Assembly (NCBI RefSeq): GCF_030247185.1 | Contig: NC_080571.1 | Span: forward strand, 147,252,389-147,316,388 | Reading direction: 5' to 3' | Source of the DNA: Malaya genurostris | Taxonomy: Eukaryota > Arthropoda > Insecta > Diptera > Culicidae | DNA length: 64,000 bases | In this document: in pieces, positions 24,290 to 32,984 of the stretch | Position numbering within the stretch: position 1 is the first letter of the stretch | How the letters are laid out: every line of letters starts with the position of its first letter | Notes under the pieces: generated by a model | What the model saw: only the letters and a program-made list of their open reading frames with translations | What the model was told of the DNA's origin: nothing | Databases searched by the model: none | Translations under genes and position numbers: made by a program

Positions 24290-26125
24290 TTCTTGGTCAT
24301 GGAAGATGGTTTGGACATGGAAGATGGGTCGAAGGAAGACAAGCCTTATGACAAAAACAGCAAATAACCAAGATATCCTTACTATTACTCTTACTCTTCG
24401 AGTCGTAGACCACGCGGGACTCTGCTGTATATAGGAGGCGTCTCCATTCAACTCGGTTCATGGCTGTTCGCCGCCAGCTTCGGTAGCTGCGAAGGGTCCG
24501 CAGGTCGTCCTCAATTTGAATCGAAGCCCTCTGCGTGCCTCTTCTTCTTATACCGGTCGAAACATTATCGAGAATCATTTTAACCGGGTTGTTCTCCGAC
24601 ATTCTAACATCATACCCGGCCCACCGTTACCGCCCGTCCTTGGCCGTTTGGACGAGGGTTGGTCCTCCAAGCAACTGGTGCAGTTCATGGTTCATTCGCC
24701 TTCTCCACGTACCGTCTTCCATCCGCACTCCGCCAAAGATGGTTCGCAACACCTTCCGTTCAAAAACACCTAGTGCGCGTTGATCCTCCTCAAGCATTGT
24801 CCAGGACTCGTGCCCGCAGAGGATAACCGGTCTAATCAGCGTTTTGTAGATAGTTAACTTCGTACGACGGCGAATTTTGCTCGATCGAAGCGTCCTGCGC
24901 AGTCCAAAGTAAGCACGATTTGCTGACAATATGCGTCTCTGAATTTCTCTGCTGGTGTCATTATCGACAGTCACCAGTGAGCCCAAGTACACGAACTCGT
25001 CGACCATTTCGATTTCATCACCACCAATCAGAACTCGTAATGGGTTACTGATATTATCTTCTCTCGAGCCCCTGCCTTTCATGTACTTTGTCTTTGACAC
25101 ATTGATGTCTAGTCCGATCCGCTTGGCCTCAGCTTTTTGTCCAATATACGTATCTTCCATCTTCTCAAAGTTGCGTGCTATAATATCAATATTATCAGCG
25201 AAACCAAGTAGCTGGACGGACTTTCTGAAAATCGTACCACTCGTGTCTATCCTTGCTCTTCTTATCACACCCTCCAAAGCAATGTTGAATAGCAGACACG
25301 AATAACGATCACCTTTCAGTAGCCCTCTGCGAGTTTCGAAGGGACTCGAGTTTATCCCCGATACTCGAACAACGCACATCACTCGATCCATCGTAGCCTT
25401 GACCAATCGTATCAGTTTGTCCGGGAATCCGTAGTCGTGCATGATTTTCCATAGCTGATCTCGATCGATTGTGTCGTAGTTCCATCGCTTCGTGATCTCG
25501 GTCTTCCTGTTGGCGCTGTTTTCTACGTGATACCGAGTTTAGTCTGTTCTGCGCCTGTCTGTATCGAACCTCGTTTGCTCTCGTCCGGTGTTGCAGCTTG
25601 TTCGCCCAAGCTGCATTCTTCTCGGCCACTAACTGTTCACATTCGGTGTCGAACCAGTCGTTCCTTACGTTCGGTGCCGCCGTACCTAGCGTTGCTGATG
25701 CAGTGCTACCTATGGCAGAACCGATGTCTCTCCAGCCATCTTCAAGAGTAGCTGCACCAAGCTGCTCTTCCGTAGGTAGTGCTGCGCGTAATCTTGGGGT
25801 ACTCCAGCATCCCGGAACCGCGCGATGTTAAACCGCGACATTTGGTTTCGACGTTGGGTAGCCACCGTCGAAAGTTTTGAGCGCATGCATACAGCAACCA
25901 AGTAGTGGTCCGAATCTATATTCTCACTGCGGCAGGTGCGAACATTGTTGATGTCCGAGAAAAATTTTCCGTCGATCAAAACGTGGTCGATTTGGTTTTC
26001 GGTCTGTTGGTCAGGTGATCTCCAGGTAGCTTTGTGGATATCCTTGCGGGGAAATAAGGTGCTTCTGACTACCATTCCTCGGGAGGCTGCTCTCACATTT
26101 CCCCAACAAATGATTGGCAACATCC
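24290..26125 (-). mobile_element. RTE-clade LINE, second copy, rearranged
   Basis: Minus strand, same clade as 18625-21100 but a separate subfamily member. The 5' end is truncated inside the endonuclease at ~26095, where the sequence passes into a segment (ACATTTCCCCAACAAATGAT) also found near 27752. The 3' end has a TACTATTACTCTTACTC-type simple tail near 24380-24400, as is usual for RTE elements. Confidence 0.75.
24297..26123 (-). pseudogene. RTE-type endonuclease/reverse transcriptase, second copy
   Basis: The endonuclease C-terminal half reads at 26123-25710 (TENQIDHVLIDGKFFSDINN, SDHYLVAV). The linker is at 25629-25450 in another frame, then joins directly into RT after motif A (DTIDRDQLWKIMHDYGFPDK), so ~250 residues including motifs 0-A are missing. 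The frame 25442-24627 holds motif B (RRGLLKGDRYSCLLFNIALE) and motif C as GFADNIDII. The second catalytic Asp of FADD is Asn here, which should abolish polymerisation. A TAA at 24627-24629 interrupts the frame, which continues as the C-terminus (VRMSENNPVKMILDN) to 24297. Non-functional. Confidence 0.75.
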
Positions 26126-27480
26126 TTTGGACAGAACTTAATCGTGAATATCTCGACTTGTATTAACGGCAGCAACATAATTCTTTCACTATTTCATCAA
26201 AAATATGATCAGAAATTTAGGGTAATATTTTGAACAGTGTGAGATAACCACTAACAACTCAAAAATTAGGTTTTCTCCAAATTCGAAAACAACGCGGAAA
26301 ACTCTTTACTTTCGCTTGGGTTTTGCGCGCAAGTAATCAGGCACATATCTTCAAGTTATAAAAATGGAACCGTAATCGTGAATTCAACTGAACGTTATAA
26401 AAATGGAACCGTAATCGAAAATCGATTATTTCTTCTTGAGCGTTGGATGGAAGCAGATGTCAATGCTAGGAGACACATTCAAGCAGCGGCATCGAAGAGC
26501 GCACCTTCTACATGGTTGAAAAAAGAATCGCACAGGTCATAGTTCTCATTTGCGTTCCGGTCGTTCTTCACTTCGTTTTGTGCGTTGGATGGAAGAAGAT
26601 GTCAGGGCGAGAAGACGCATTAAACCAGTTTGGCATCATTTGGCACTGCGAGCAGATGTGTTGCGGTTTTTCGAACATTGTTGTGCTAAATTTTCGAAAT
26701 GTGCTAAATATCGCAGAGAATTCCACAATTTGGTCCTTCTAAAAGGCATAAATGAATTTTGTACAGCATCTTGATAGTTTCTTTCAATGAAATATGCAAA
26801 ACCGAAACGAGATAATGGACGTCAAAATTCTACAACTGCCTATATGTGTGGCCGTTGGAACTGCCCACTTGTGAAAAAGCTACAAACGTACGTAAAATGC
26901 CTCTTAAGAAAAAATGATTCAGTTTGGCATCATTTTTCACTGCGACCAGATGTGTTGCGGTTTGTTTGCAAAGCTATTTTCAATTCCAGCGAGAGCGATT
27001 GCGTCAGGCAGCAGAGCTGCTAATCGTTTGCATTGGAGAGAAAGAAAACGAAAAGTGGATATATTCTATAAGTGGCTCTATGTGTGCCCGTAGGAACCGC
27101 CCATTTGGTAAAAAGATAGATGCGAGCGGATGTGTTGCGATTTGTTCGCAAAGCTAGTTTCAATTCAAACAAAAGCGATTGCGTCACACTGAGGTGCTGG
27201 TCGTTCAGCACTTCTAATGGCTCTAAATGTTACCTAAAGAACTATAAAGATTGCTTCTCTTTTAAAAATCAAAAATTCAAATTAGCAGTGTAGTGCATAT
27301 CTAAGATAATTTGATTGCCATTTTTTTTTTGCAATTTTCAAATTGCTAAATTCGCAACAGAGTTTAAAATCATTTGTATCCAATCAGTGTTTAATATCTT
27401 AGAGAATCATGCAATTTGTCCCTTCTGAAATGCCAGAAAAAAAATTATGCGAAATTCTACTTCACTATACTGTATACGGT
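26126..27480. other. unassigned region with degenerate internal repeats
   Basis: No recognised gene. A motif TGCGA(G/C)CAGATGTGTTGCGG recurs at 26647, 26941 and 27121 (last copy slightly changed). The blocks at ~26700-26760 and ~27395-27450 also resemble each other. GCGTTGGATGGAAG occurs at ~26440 and ~26581. Arg/Lys-rich frames (for example ~26550-26774) are short and unmatched to any family I know. A repeated and decayed small gene family is possible but not shown. Confidence 0.4.
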
Positions 27481-27531
27481 CCATTTTTCAACAAGTTGTA
27501 GTTTGTAGTTGAGCTTTCTGCTGATTTACTA

Positions 27532-27853
27532 TATAAAATGCATAGCACCGACTCAGAAGCCATTCATTTCTAATTTGGCTGTCGTTGTCAACGTGTTGAT
27601 TATGGCTCGATGTAGGCATCTCCAGGCGAAACAAAAAGCTTGTTACCGCAAGTGGAAGAAGCAGGAGACTCCAACAGAACACATATCAGTATCGCACCCA
27701 CGGACAACAGGTCAGCCTGAAAATCAAAGACATCATATTAACAAGATATCCAGCTCTAACATTTCCCGAACAAATCATTGGCAACATCCTTTTTTGCGAG
27801 CATGTCGCCCTCAGGTGAGTCCGCATCGAATCTCATACATAGAAGTAGGGTAG
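27532..27853 (+). pseudogene. candidate small basic-protein unit with TATA promoter
   Basis: TATAAA at 27532-27537 is followed 34 nt downstream by an initiator-like TCATTT (A at 27566) and an ATG at 27602. The frame from that ATG runs 83 codons to 27853 and is Lys/Arg-rich at the start (MARCRHLQAKQKACYRKWKK). The +1 frame over 27650-27810 is also open and basic. A histone-type stem-loop lies 219 nt past the stop. I do not recognise the protein; it does not match a canonical core histone. Read as a decayed or very divergent replication-type histone-like unit, or chance. Confidence 0.25.
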
Positions 27854-27979
27854 AGAAATGTCAAATTCGTGCGCGCCAAAATAGCAGGGCTGCGCACCCA
27901 TACAATTGACATGATATGTTGAATGAGATGCCGTGCGATGGCGTTGCTGAACTGAAGATTGATTTCGCTCCAAGCTGAC
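27797..27979. repeat. direct repeat, copy 1 (GCGAGCATGTCGCCCTCAGG)
   Basis: About 180 bp starting TGCGAGCATGTCGCCCTCAG and ending GAAGATTGATTTCGCTCCAA. It is repeated at 28337-28516 in the same orientation with about 90% identity by eye. The two copies bracket the histone-type stem-loop and its downstream spacer. Confidence 0.8.
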
Positions 27980-28071
27980 AGAGTCTGCTGAAAATAGATG
28001 ACGGAAGTCAGCGGTATCCATCCGAACTCGAACTCAACTCGTCACTATCCATCACGAACGCCTTCATAAAA

Positions 28072-28087
28072 GGTTCTTTTCAGAACC
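28072..28087 (+). promoter_or_regulatory. histone-type mRNA 3' stem-loop
   Basis: GGTTCT-TTTC-AGAACC: a perfect 6-bp stem with the UUUC loop, preceded by AAAA and followed by ACTA. This matches the metazoan replication-dependent histone 3' end signal (GGYYCU UUUC AGRRCC), which is bound by SLBP and cleaved downstream with U7 snRNP. The matching site at 9567-9582 keeps the stem but has loop TTAT. No complete core histone gene lies upstream. Confidence 0.6.
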
Positions 28088-28336
28088 ACTATTATTTTAT
28101 CATGAGGAACTGTACTGGTTATTTCAAAATATTTGTGTGTCAGAATGTTTAATGTAACTAATCTGTAATGTAGTTTAGGTGTATCGTTTCAATTTCTAGT
28201 AGTGTAAAAGAGCAAAACATTCACAATTCACACAATCGATCATTTAATGCATATTCGGAAGTATAAAGAAAGAATGTAAGTTTTATTCGCATTCACGACA
28301 TTTAGTTATGTCTCTGACATTACACACCTGTACTTT

Positions 28337-28516
28337 TGTGCGAGCATGGCGCCCTCAGGTGAGTCCGCATCGAGTCTTCTACATAGAAGTATGTGGGAGA
28401 AATGTCAAATTCGTGCGCATCAAAATAGCAGCCCTGCACACCCATACAATTGACATGATATGTTGAATGTGATGCCGTGCGATGGCGTTGCTGAACTGAA
28501 GATTGATTTCACTCCA
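28337..28516. repeat. direct repeat, copy 2
   Basis: Second copy of 27797-27979 (TGCGAGCATGGCGCCCTCAG ... GATTGATTTCACTCCAAGCT), ending a few bases before the TTAA-flanked element. Confidence 0.8.
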
Positions 28517-28780
28517 AGCTTAAGGTCTGCTTAAGGTGAAATGTAGTCTTAAAAAAAAGGCGCGCAAAATTTGACCCGCTTGAGTTAACCGAATCGTCGA
28601 ACATAGCATAACAAAAAAAACCGACACATAGAAACCTTCGATTGTTTGCAGACATTCGTAAGAAATTACAGACTTTTCGTTTTTGCAAGGTCCACTTATT
28701 GTATTACCTGACATCTCGGGTGACGGCTTCAATACATTCGTCATATAAGTAAAAACATTGGTTCTCTGGTTCTGCTAGTC

Positions 28781-29002
28781 ATGACGACTTCAAACAAATC
28801 GTCCAAGTCAAGGAAAATTAACTTTGGTCCACTGATTATTGCCATTAAACGTTGCTTAGTGGATCAGAAGCCAATAAATTCGACTGCAGCAACGTATTCA
28901 ATCCCGCGAAGCCGGTGGAAGACCGGCCTAATCAACACCAATGGCGCCACCATACAACTCATTGGCCAAGAGGGCCAAGGCGAAGTCACCATCAGACAAT
29001 GA
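28781..29002 (+). CDS. small ORF with psq/pogo-like helix-turn-helix
   Basis: 73 codons inside the TTAA-flanked element. The N-terminus is basic (MTTSNKSSKSRKINFGPLII). Residues ~20-48 (AIKRCLVDQKPINSTAATYS, IPRSRW) resemble the pipsqueak-type helix-turn-helix of pogo/Tigger transposases, in which a helix ending in ..YxVPRSTL contacts DNA. No catalytic domain follows. It could be the remnant of a transposase N-terminus, or a stand-alone DNA-binding peptide. The evidence is a short motif only. Confidence 0.35.
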   Translation: MTTSNKSSKSRKINFGPLIIAIKRCLVDQKPINSTAATYSIPRSRWKTGLINTNGATIQLIGQEGQGEVTIRQ

Positions 29003-29102
29003 ATACTTTTGTCCAAAATGCCTCCGAAAAGAATAAATTTCGGTTTTTCTTTAAATAAATGCAATTTTTACTTATATTTTTCCATTTTTAGCGAAATATC
29101 TG

Positions 29103-29310
29103 GGGGTGCCGGTAACCGAACACCTTTTTTGAAATGGCCAAAATTTATCACTTTACTAAATTGATACAAAAGTTTTTTTCAATCGATTGAATCAACTTAT
29201 TTTCGTATTCAGTTGTTTGCTAGGCACTTTAGCTTTTCATTGATGTATAGATGTCTGCATAATGTGCACTTAGTCAGCTTAAAAGGAAAGGGTGCCGGTA
29301 ACCGATTACT
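29103..29310. repeat. paired GGGTGCCGGTAACCG motifs
   Basis: The 15-mer GGGTGCCGGTAACCG occurs at ~29104 and ~29289 in the same orientation. Its core (CCGGTAACCG) is nearly palindromic. The sequence between is AT-rich. Confidence 0.7.
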
Positions 29311-29335
29311 CTCCCTTATAATGAATAGAATTTCT

Positions 29336-29880
29336 AGTTTTGCTATAATGAATTGCTACTATCTGAAGTAATACCTATTGGATGATATTACACAGCCATG
29401 CATTATTGCTTCAGTAACATCCATGCGTTGAACTCAACAGACTTGGACATAACTAGCATTATAAAAGACAGTTATTTAGAAAATAAACCATTTTTTACAA
29501 TAACCATTGTGTTGCACTCAACTCGTTTTTATTCCAACACAAAGCCTGCTGCACAAATTTTCGACCGTCATTATATGATATGTAATTTTTGATCCCGATA
29601 AAATGCCACCGTGTCCATCGTGCTATTCTCTCACCATCTCAATACGAAACAGCAGTGCGCAAGCAGTGAAAAACATGAAAAAGCTTATGTAAACATTTTC
29701 AAATTGCTGTAGTTTTGGCTAAAGTTTTATATTTTTGAGTTGCATTTTCAGATTCTTTGTGAAATTCTGCTACACACACTACTTTTCAGTTCTAAAACCA
29801 TTCCGAAAACTTTTTTTGGTTTTTCAGAATCGGTCTAGCTTTTGAATAATTGATAAAAAATGCGACGCGCGCATTTCATT
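29336..29880. repeat. dispersed repeat family, copy 1 of 3
   Basis: Matches 50200-50660 and 63710-64000 in the same orientation (for example ATATTACACAGCCATGCATT, GCCACCGTGTCCATCGTGCT, TCAATACGAAACAGCAG). It forms the right half of the TTAA-flanked element. No coding frame is conserved between copies. Confidence 0.7.
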
Positions 29881-29984
29881 GCATTTCACCTTAAAGTTGC
29901 ATTGATGAACTTGTGCATCGATTGATTTCATTAACTAGTTGAAATCGGTTCGTCGCTCTCTATCAGTAAATCTGGGGATCGCTG

Positions 29985-31360
29985 CTTAACCGATTTCCAC
30001 AAACTTAGATTCAAAAGGAAGGTCTCATGGTCCTATACGGAATTTCTTAATTTCATCTGAATTCGACTTCCGGTTACGGAGTTATAGGGTAAAATGTGTT
30101 AAACATTGAACACCGTCACTTAAATTGGCGGAACAAAACACACACAAATATTTCTAAAATGGTTCCAAAACTACACAAATTGATAGCCATTATCAGTTGG
30201 CAACTAAACAAATCGATTTCGGCTATCTTGGTTCCCGGCCTACGGTTCCGGAAGCACCGGTGGTAGTGGTCATATTTTTGAAAATGGATCTCACTTTCTT
30301 TTTGTTCTGATTCTTGGCTATTCTAGTTCTCGGTCTTCGGTTCCGGAAGGACCGGAAATAGTTAACATATATTCCAAAATCCTCTCACTCTTTTTTCTCT
30401 GCGATGGTTTGGCCGATCCCCACAAACCGAGTATCAAATGAAAGGTGTCACGGTCTCATGCAGAAATCCTCAATTACATCCGGAGCCGACTTCCGGTTCT
30501 GGAGTTATAGGGTTAAGTGTGTTAAATATTGTACTCGCAAAATTTTTCCTAAACTGGTCTAACAACTACACAAACCGATAGCCATTATCAGTAGGCAACC
30601 AAACAAACCGATTCTAGCTATCTTGGTTTGACCGATTTCCACAAACTTAGATTAAAATGAAAGATCTGACGGTCCCATATGAAATACCTGAATTTCATCC
30701 GGATCCTACTTCCGGTTCCGGAGTTTTTAGGGTAAAGTGTGTTCAATATTGTACACCATCATTTAAACCGACAAAGCAAAAACAGTAAGAAAATGTCTAA
30801 ACTGGTATCAAAACTAGACAAATCGATGGCCATTATCAGTAGGCAAATAAACAAACCAATTTCGGCTATCCTGGTTCTTGGTTTCCGGTTACGGAAGCAC
30901 CGGAAAAAGTGGTGATATATTTCAAAATCGATCTCACTCACTTTTCTCAGCGATTTCGACCGATTTCCACAAACTCCACATTTCGACCGATTTCCACAAA
31001 CTTAGATTCAAATGAAATTCCTGAATTTTACCCGGATCCTAATTCCGTTTCCGGAGTTATAGAGTAAAGTGTGTTAAATATTGTACACCGTCACTTACCG
31101 TTAAATATTGTACACCGTCACAAACCGTAAAAAAATTACTAAACTGTACTCAAAACCGTTTTCCCAATCACAGGGTCAATTGGAAGGTCTTATGGTCCTA
31201 CCAAAAATTACTGTATATTTTCGGATACAACAAAACTTTGATTCGTCGTTTAGAGTACGGTGGTAAAATCGCATAAAATCTTTGAAATTTGAATAAAAAC
31301 TAATAGAGTTTGTACGTCATGTTGTTGAGATTGGATTATACAGGTTCTTGGGTTCCGGTG
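29985..31360 (-). repeat. dispersed GGAACCGGAAG-family repeat, reverse orientation
   Basis: At least four head-to-tail units of ~320 bp on the minus strand. Each includes CGATTTCCACAAACTTAGAT, a GTCCCATA.. block, CCGGATCCTACTTCCGGTTC, GAGTTATAGGGTAAAGTGTG, and an ATCAGTAGGCAACCAAACAA block. Same family as 6945-8263 and among the better-preserved arrays. No coding capacity. Confidence 0.7.
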
Positions 31361-31377
31361 CTGGAAGTAGACTAGTT

Positions 31378-31427
31378 ATAATAATAATAATATTAATAAT
31401 AATATTAATTATAATAATAATAATAAA

Positions 31428-31482
<55 letters not shown>

Positions 31483-31483
31483 G

Positions 31484-31539
<56 letters not shown>

Positions 31540-31540
31540 A
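31378..31540. repeat. TAA/TTA trinucleotide microsatellite
   Basis: A (TAA)n tract switches near 31430 to (ATT)n, so the two halves are complementary and could pair as a hairpin. One GTTGTT interruption lies near 31481. Confidence 0.95.
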
Positions 31541-31734
31541 TTGTTAATTTCAGTTTTAAAAGTTGCTACTGCGACTTTTCATAAGTATCGATAATGTGAT
31601 GCGTTTTGTAGCACGATGTAATTGTAAAAAACCTTTTAAATAATAGATTTCAAAATATAAAGTGATTGTCCAAGTTAATTCAATTGAATAATTAATTACA
31701 ATCGATTCAAACTCAATTAACTACAAATAACTCA
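31541..31734. other. spacer
   Basis: AT-rich sequence with AATTAATTACAATCG-type short inverted repeats. No gene. Confidence 0.4.
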
Positions 31735-32827
31735 AACACCCTGGCCCCGTTGAAGCGCAGCATTTAACACGATATCGAGAATTATGGCTTTTACGGCGAA
31801 ACGAACATATACTACGATCCAGACCTTTACTGACGCTCCCCTTCCCGATTGGTTAAACGAGGAACGGCCCTTAATAATCAAGCCTCGTGTGTTCAAAGAT
31901 TTTTGATGGCACCAAGCGATTTTTCGGTAAAGGTGCCATGAATAGTTTGCTGGTCTGTTGATGACATCGAAAACACCTCACGCAACGATGTACTGTGCTC
32001 CGTGCTCACGAATTGGTCTGAAGCGCATTCTCAGGGCAGCTAATAACTGTGGCGGGCCGGCATGTAGCGTTTGGTGCTGAACCGATCTGGCTATAAGCTC
32101 CTATAGATGATGGTTTGGAGGCAATATAATTGGAAATCGTCTGTCTAATGCGCCTGGTAGATTTTCAAGCCGTCCTTCGAGTCGTAGCAATCCGATTGGG
32201 TCTAGCATAATACTCATGTTCTTGGAATAATACATAATACTTAAGTTCTTAAGTGGAAAATTTAACATCATGAACAGAACGTCGATAATTCTTGGATTCC
32301 AAATGTTCTATCTCGCGGGAGTGCGCCTGCAACTGAGCAACGAGAACATATTCTTTTGGAGATAAATTTCTAGTGAATCGATGTGGACTGCTGGTTCGAC
32401 AATTTCTTATAAACCGTTGACATAAAGCAATGACCCTCAGAAGATGTGCTTGCTCCGAGATGTTTTGTATGATTGAATCAGCGTATGTTAATGTAGTCAA
32501 TGCGACTGTGTCTCTATTATCTGGAGTTAGCAAAACCAAAATATTCGGCCACGACAGTGTACCCGAAGATAGATGAGCTGGACCACACCACCAAAGTTGT
32601 TCATACTGCAGCTGTGTAGTTTCTATCCTTCTAGAGATCAGATCTGCCAGATTCAACACGGTTTTAACGTGTCGCCACTGGCAGCCGGCTGTCAGGCGTT
32701 GAACTTCTGCGACGTGATTCGAAACAAAAACTTTCCGAGATGCTGGGAACGATCTTATCCAGCTCAAAACGATTATGGAATCCGAACATTAGAAAGCATC
32801 TCCAGTAAAGCTTGTTTCTTGCAATAC
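31735..32827 (-). pseudogene. old BEL/Pao pol fragment: RNase H end and integrase
   Basis: The minus strand encodes the pol C-terminal half of a BEL/Pao LTR retrotransposon. The clearest frame, 32767-32249, holds the RNase H/integrase linker (QRLTAGCQWRHVKTVLNLAD; EQLWWCGPAHL) and the pre-integrase region (VIALCQRFIRNC). The next ~500 bp (32248-31735) continue in broken frames with GRLENLPGALDRRFPIILPP, HAGPPQLLAALRMRF and an SVKVWIVVYVRFAVKA segment of the integrase core. It contains many stops and ends abruptly at ~31735. It continues across the LINE insertion into 34668-34708 and then 46510-47035. Confidence 0.7.
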
Positions 32828-32836
32828 GTAGGACAT
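32828..32836. repeat. 9-bp target-site duplication of the inserted LINE (left)
   Basis: GTAGGACAT at 32828-32836 is repeated at 34659-34667, flanking the LINE inserted in the old BEL pol gene. Across the two flanks the BEL coding similarity resumes (..AQLMSY before, MSYVLQETS after). Confidence 0.75.
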
Positions 32837-32984
32837 TTATTTAAAAATATTTTTATTCAGGCCTATTTGCGTACAAGCTTTACGTGGCCGAATTTGCCGA
32901 TTTTTTAAGTAAAGGATTTTTTGAGGTGGATCTCGTCACTCTTTTTCTAGGAGGAGAAGAGCTTTTATTTCACTCCTGTGAGGG

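Larger units (their letters stand above)
28535..29890 (+). mobile_element. TTAA-flanked inverted-repeat element
   Basis: TTAA at 28531-28534 and 29891-29894 flank ends that read GGTGAAATGTAGTC and, inverted, GGTGAAATGCAATG. The inner parts are also similar (GGCGCGCAAAATTTGACC against AATGCGCGCGTCGCATT). A related copy starts at 49484 after TTAA, supporting TTAA as the target. The interior has a small ORF (28781-29002), two GGGTGCCGGTAACCG motifs and a segment repeated at 50200 and 63710. The superfamily is unresolved: piggyBac uses TTAA, but its ends normally begin CCY. Confidence 0.6.

Noticed and set aside
27602..27853. Calling the basic ORF a histone H3 or CenH3 gene
   Set aside because: It begins MAR like H3, but the residues after it do not follow any core histone, so I leave the identity open.
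31348..31584. Open frame reading poly-Ile
   Set aside because: It is only the ATT microsatellite translated; no coding signal.
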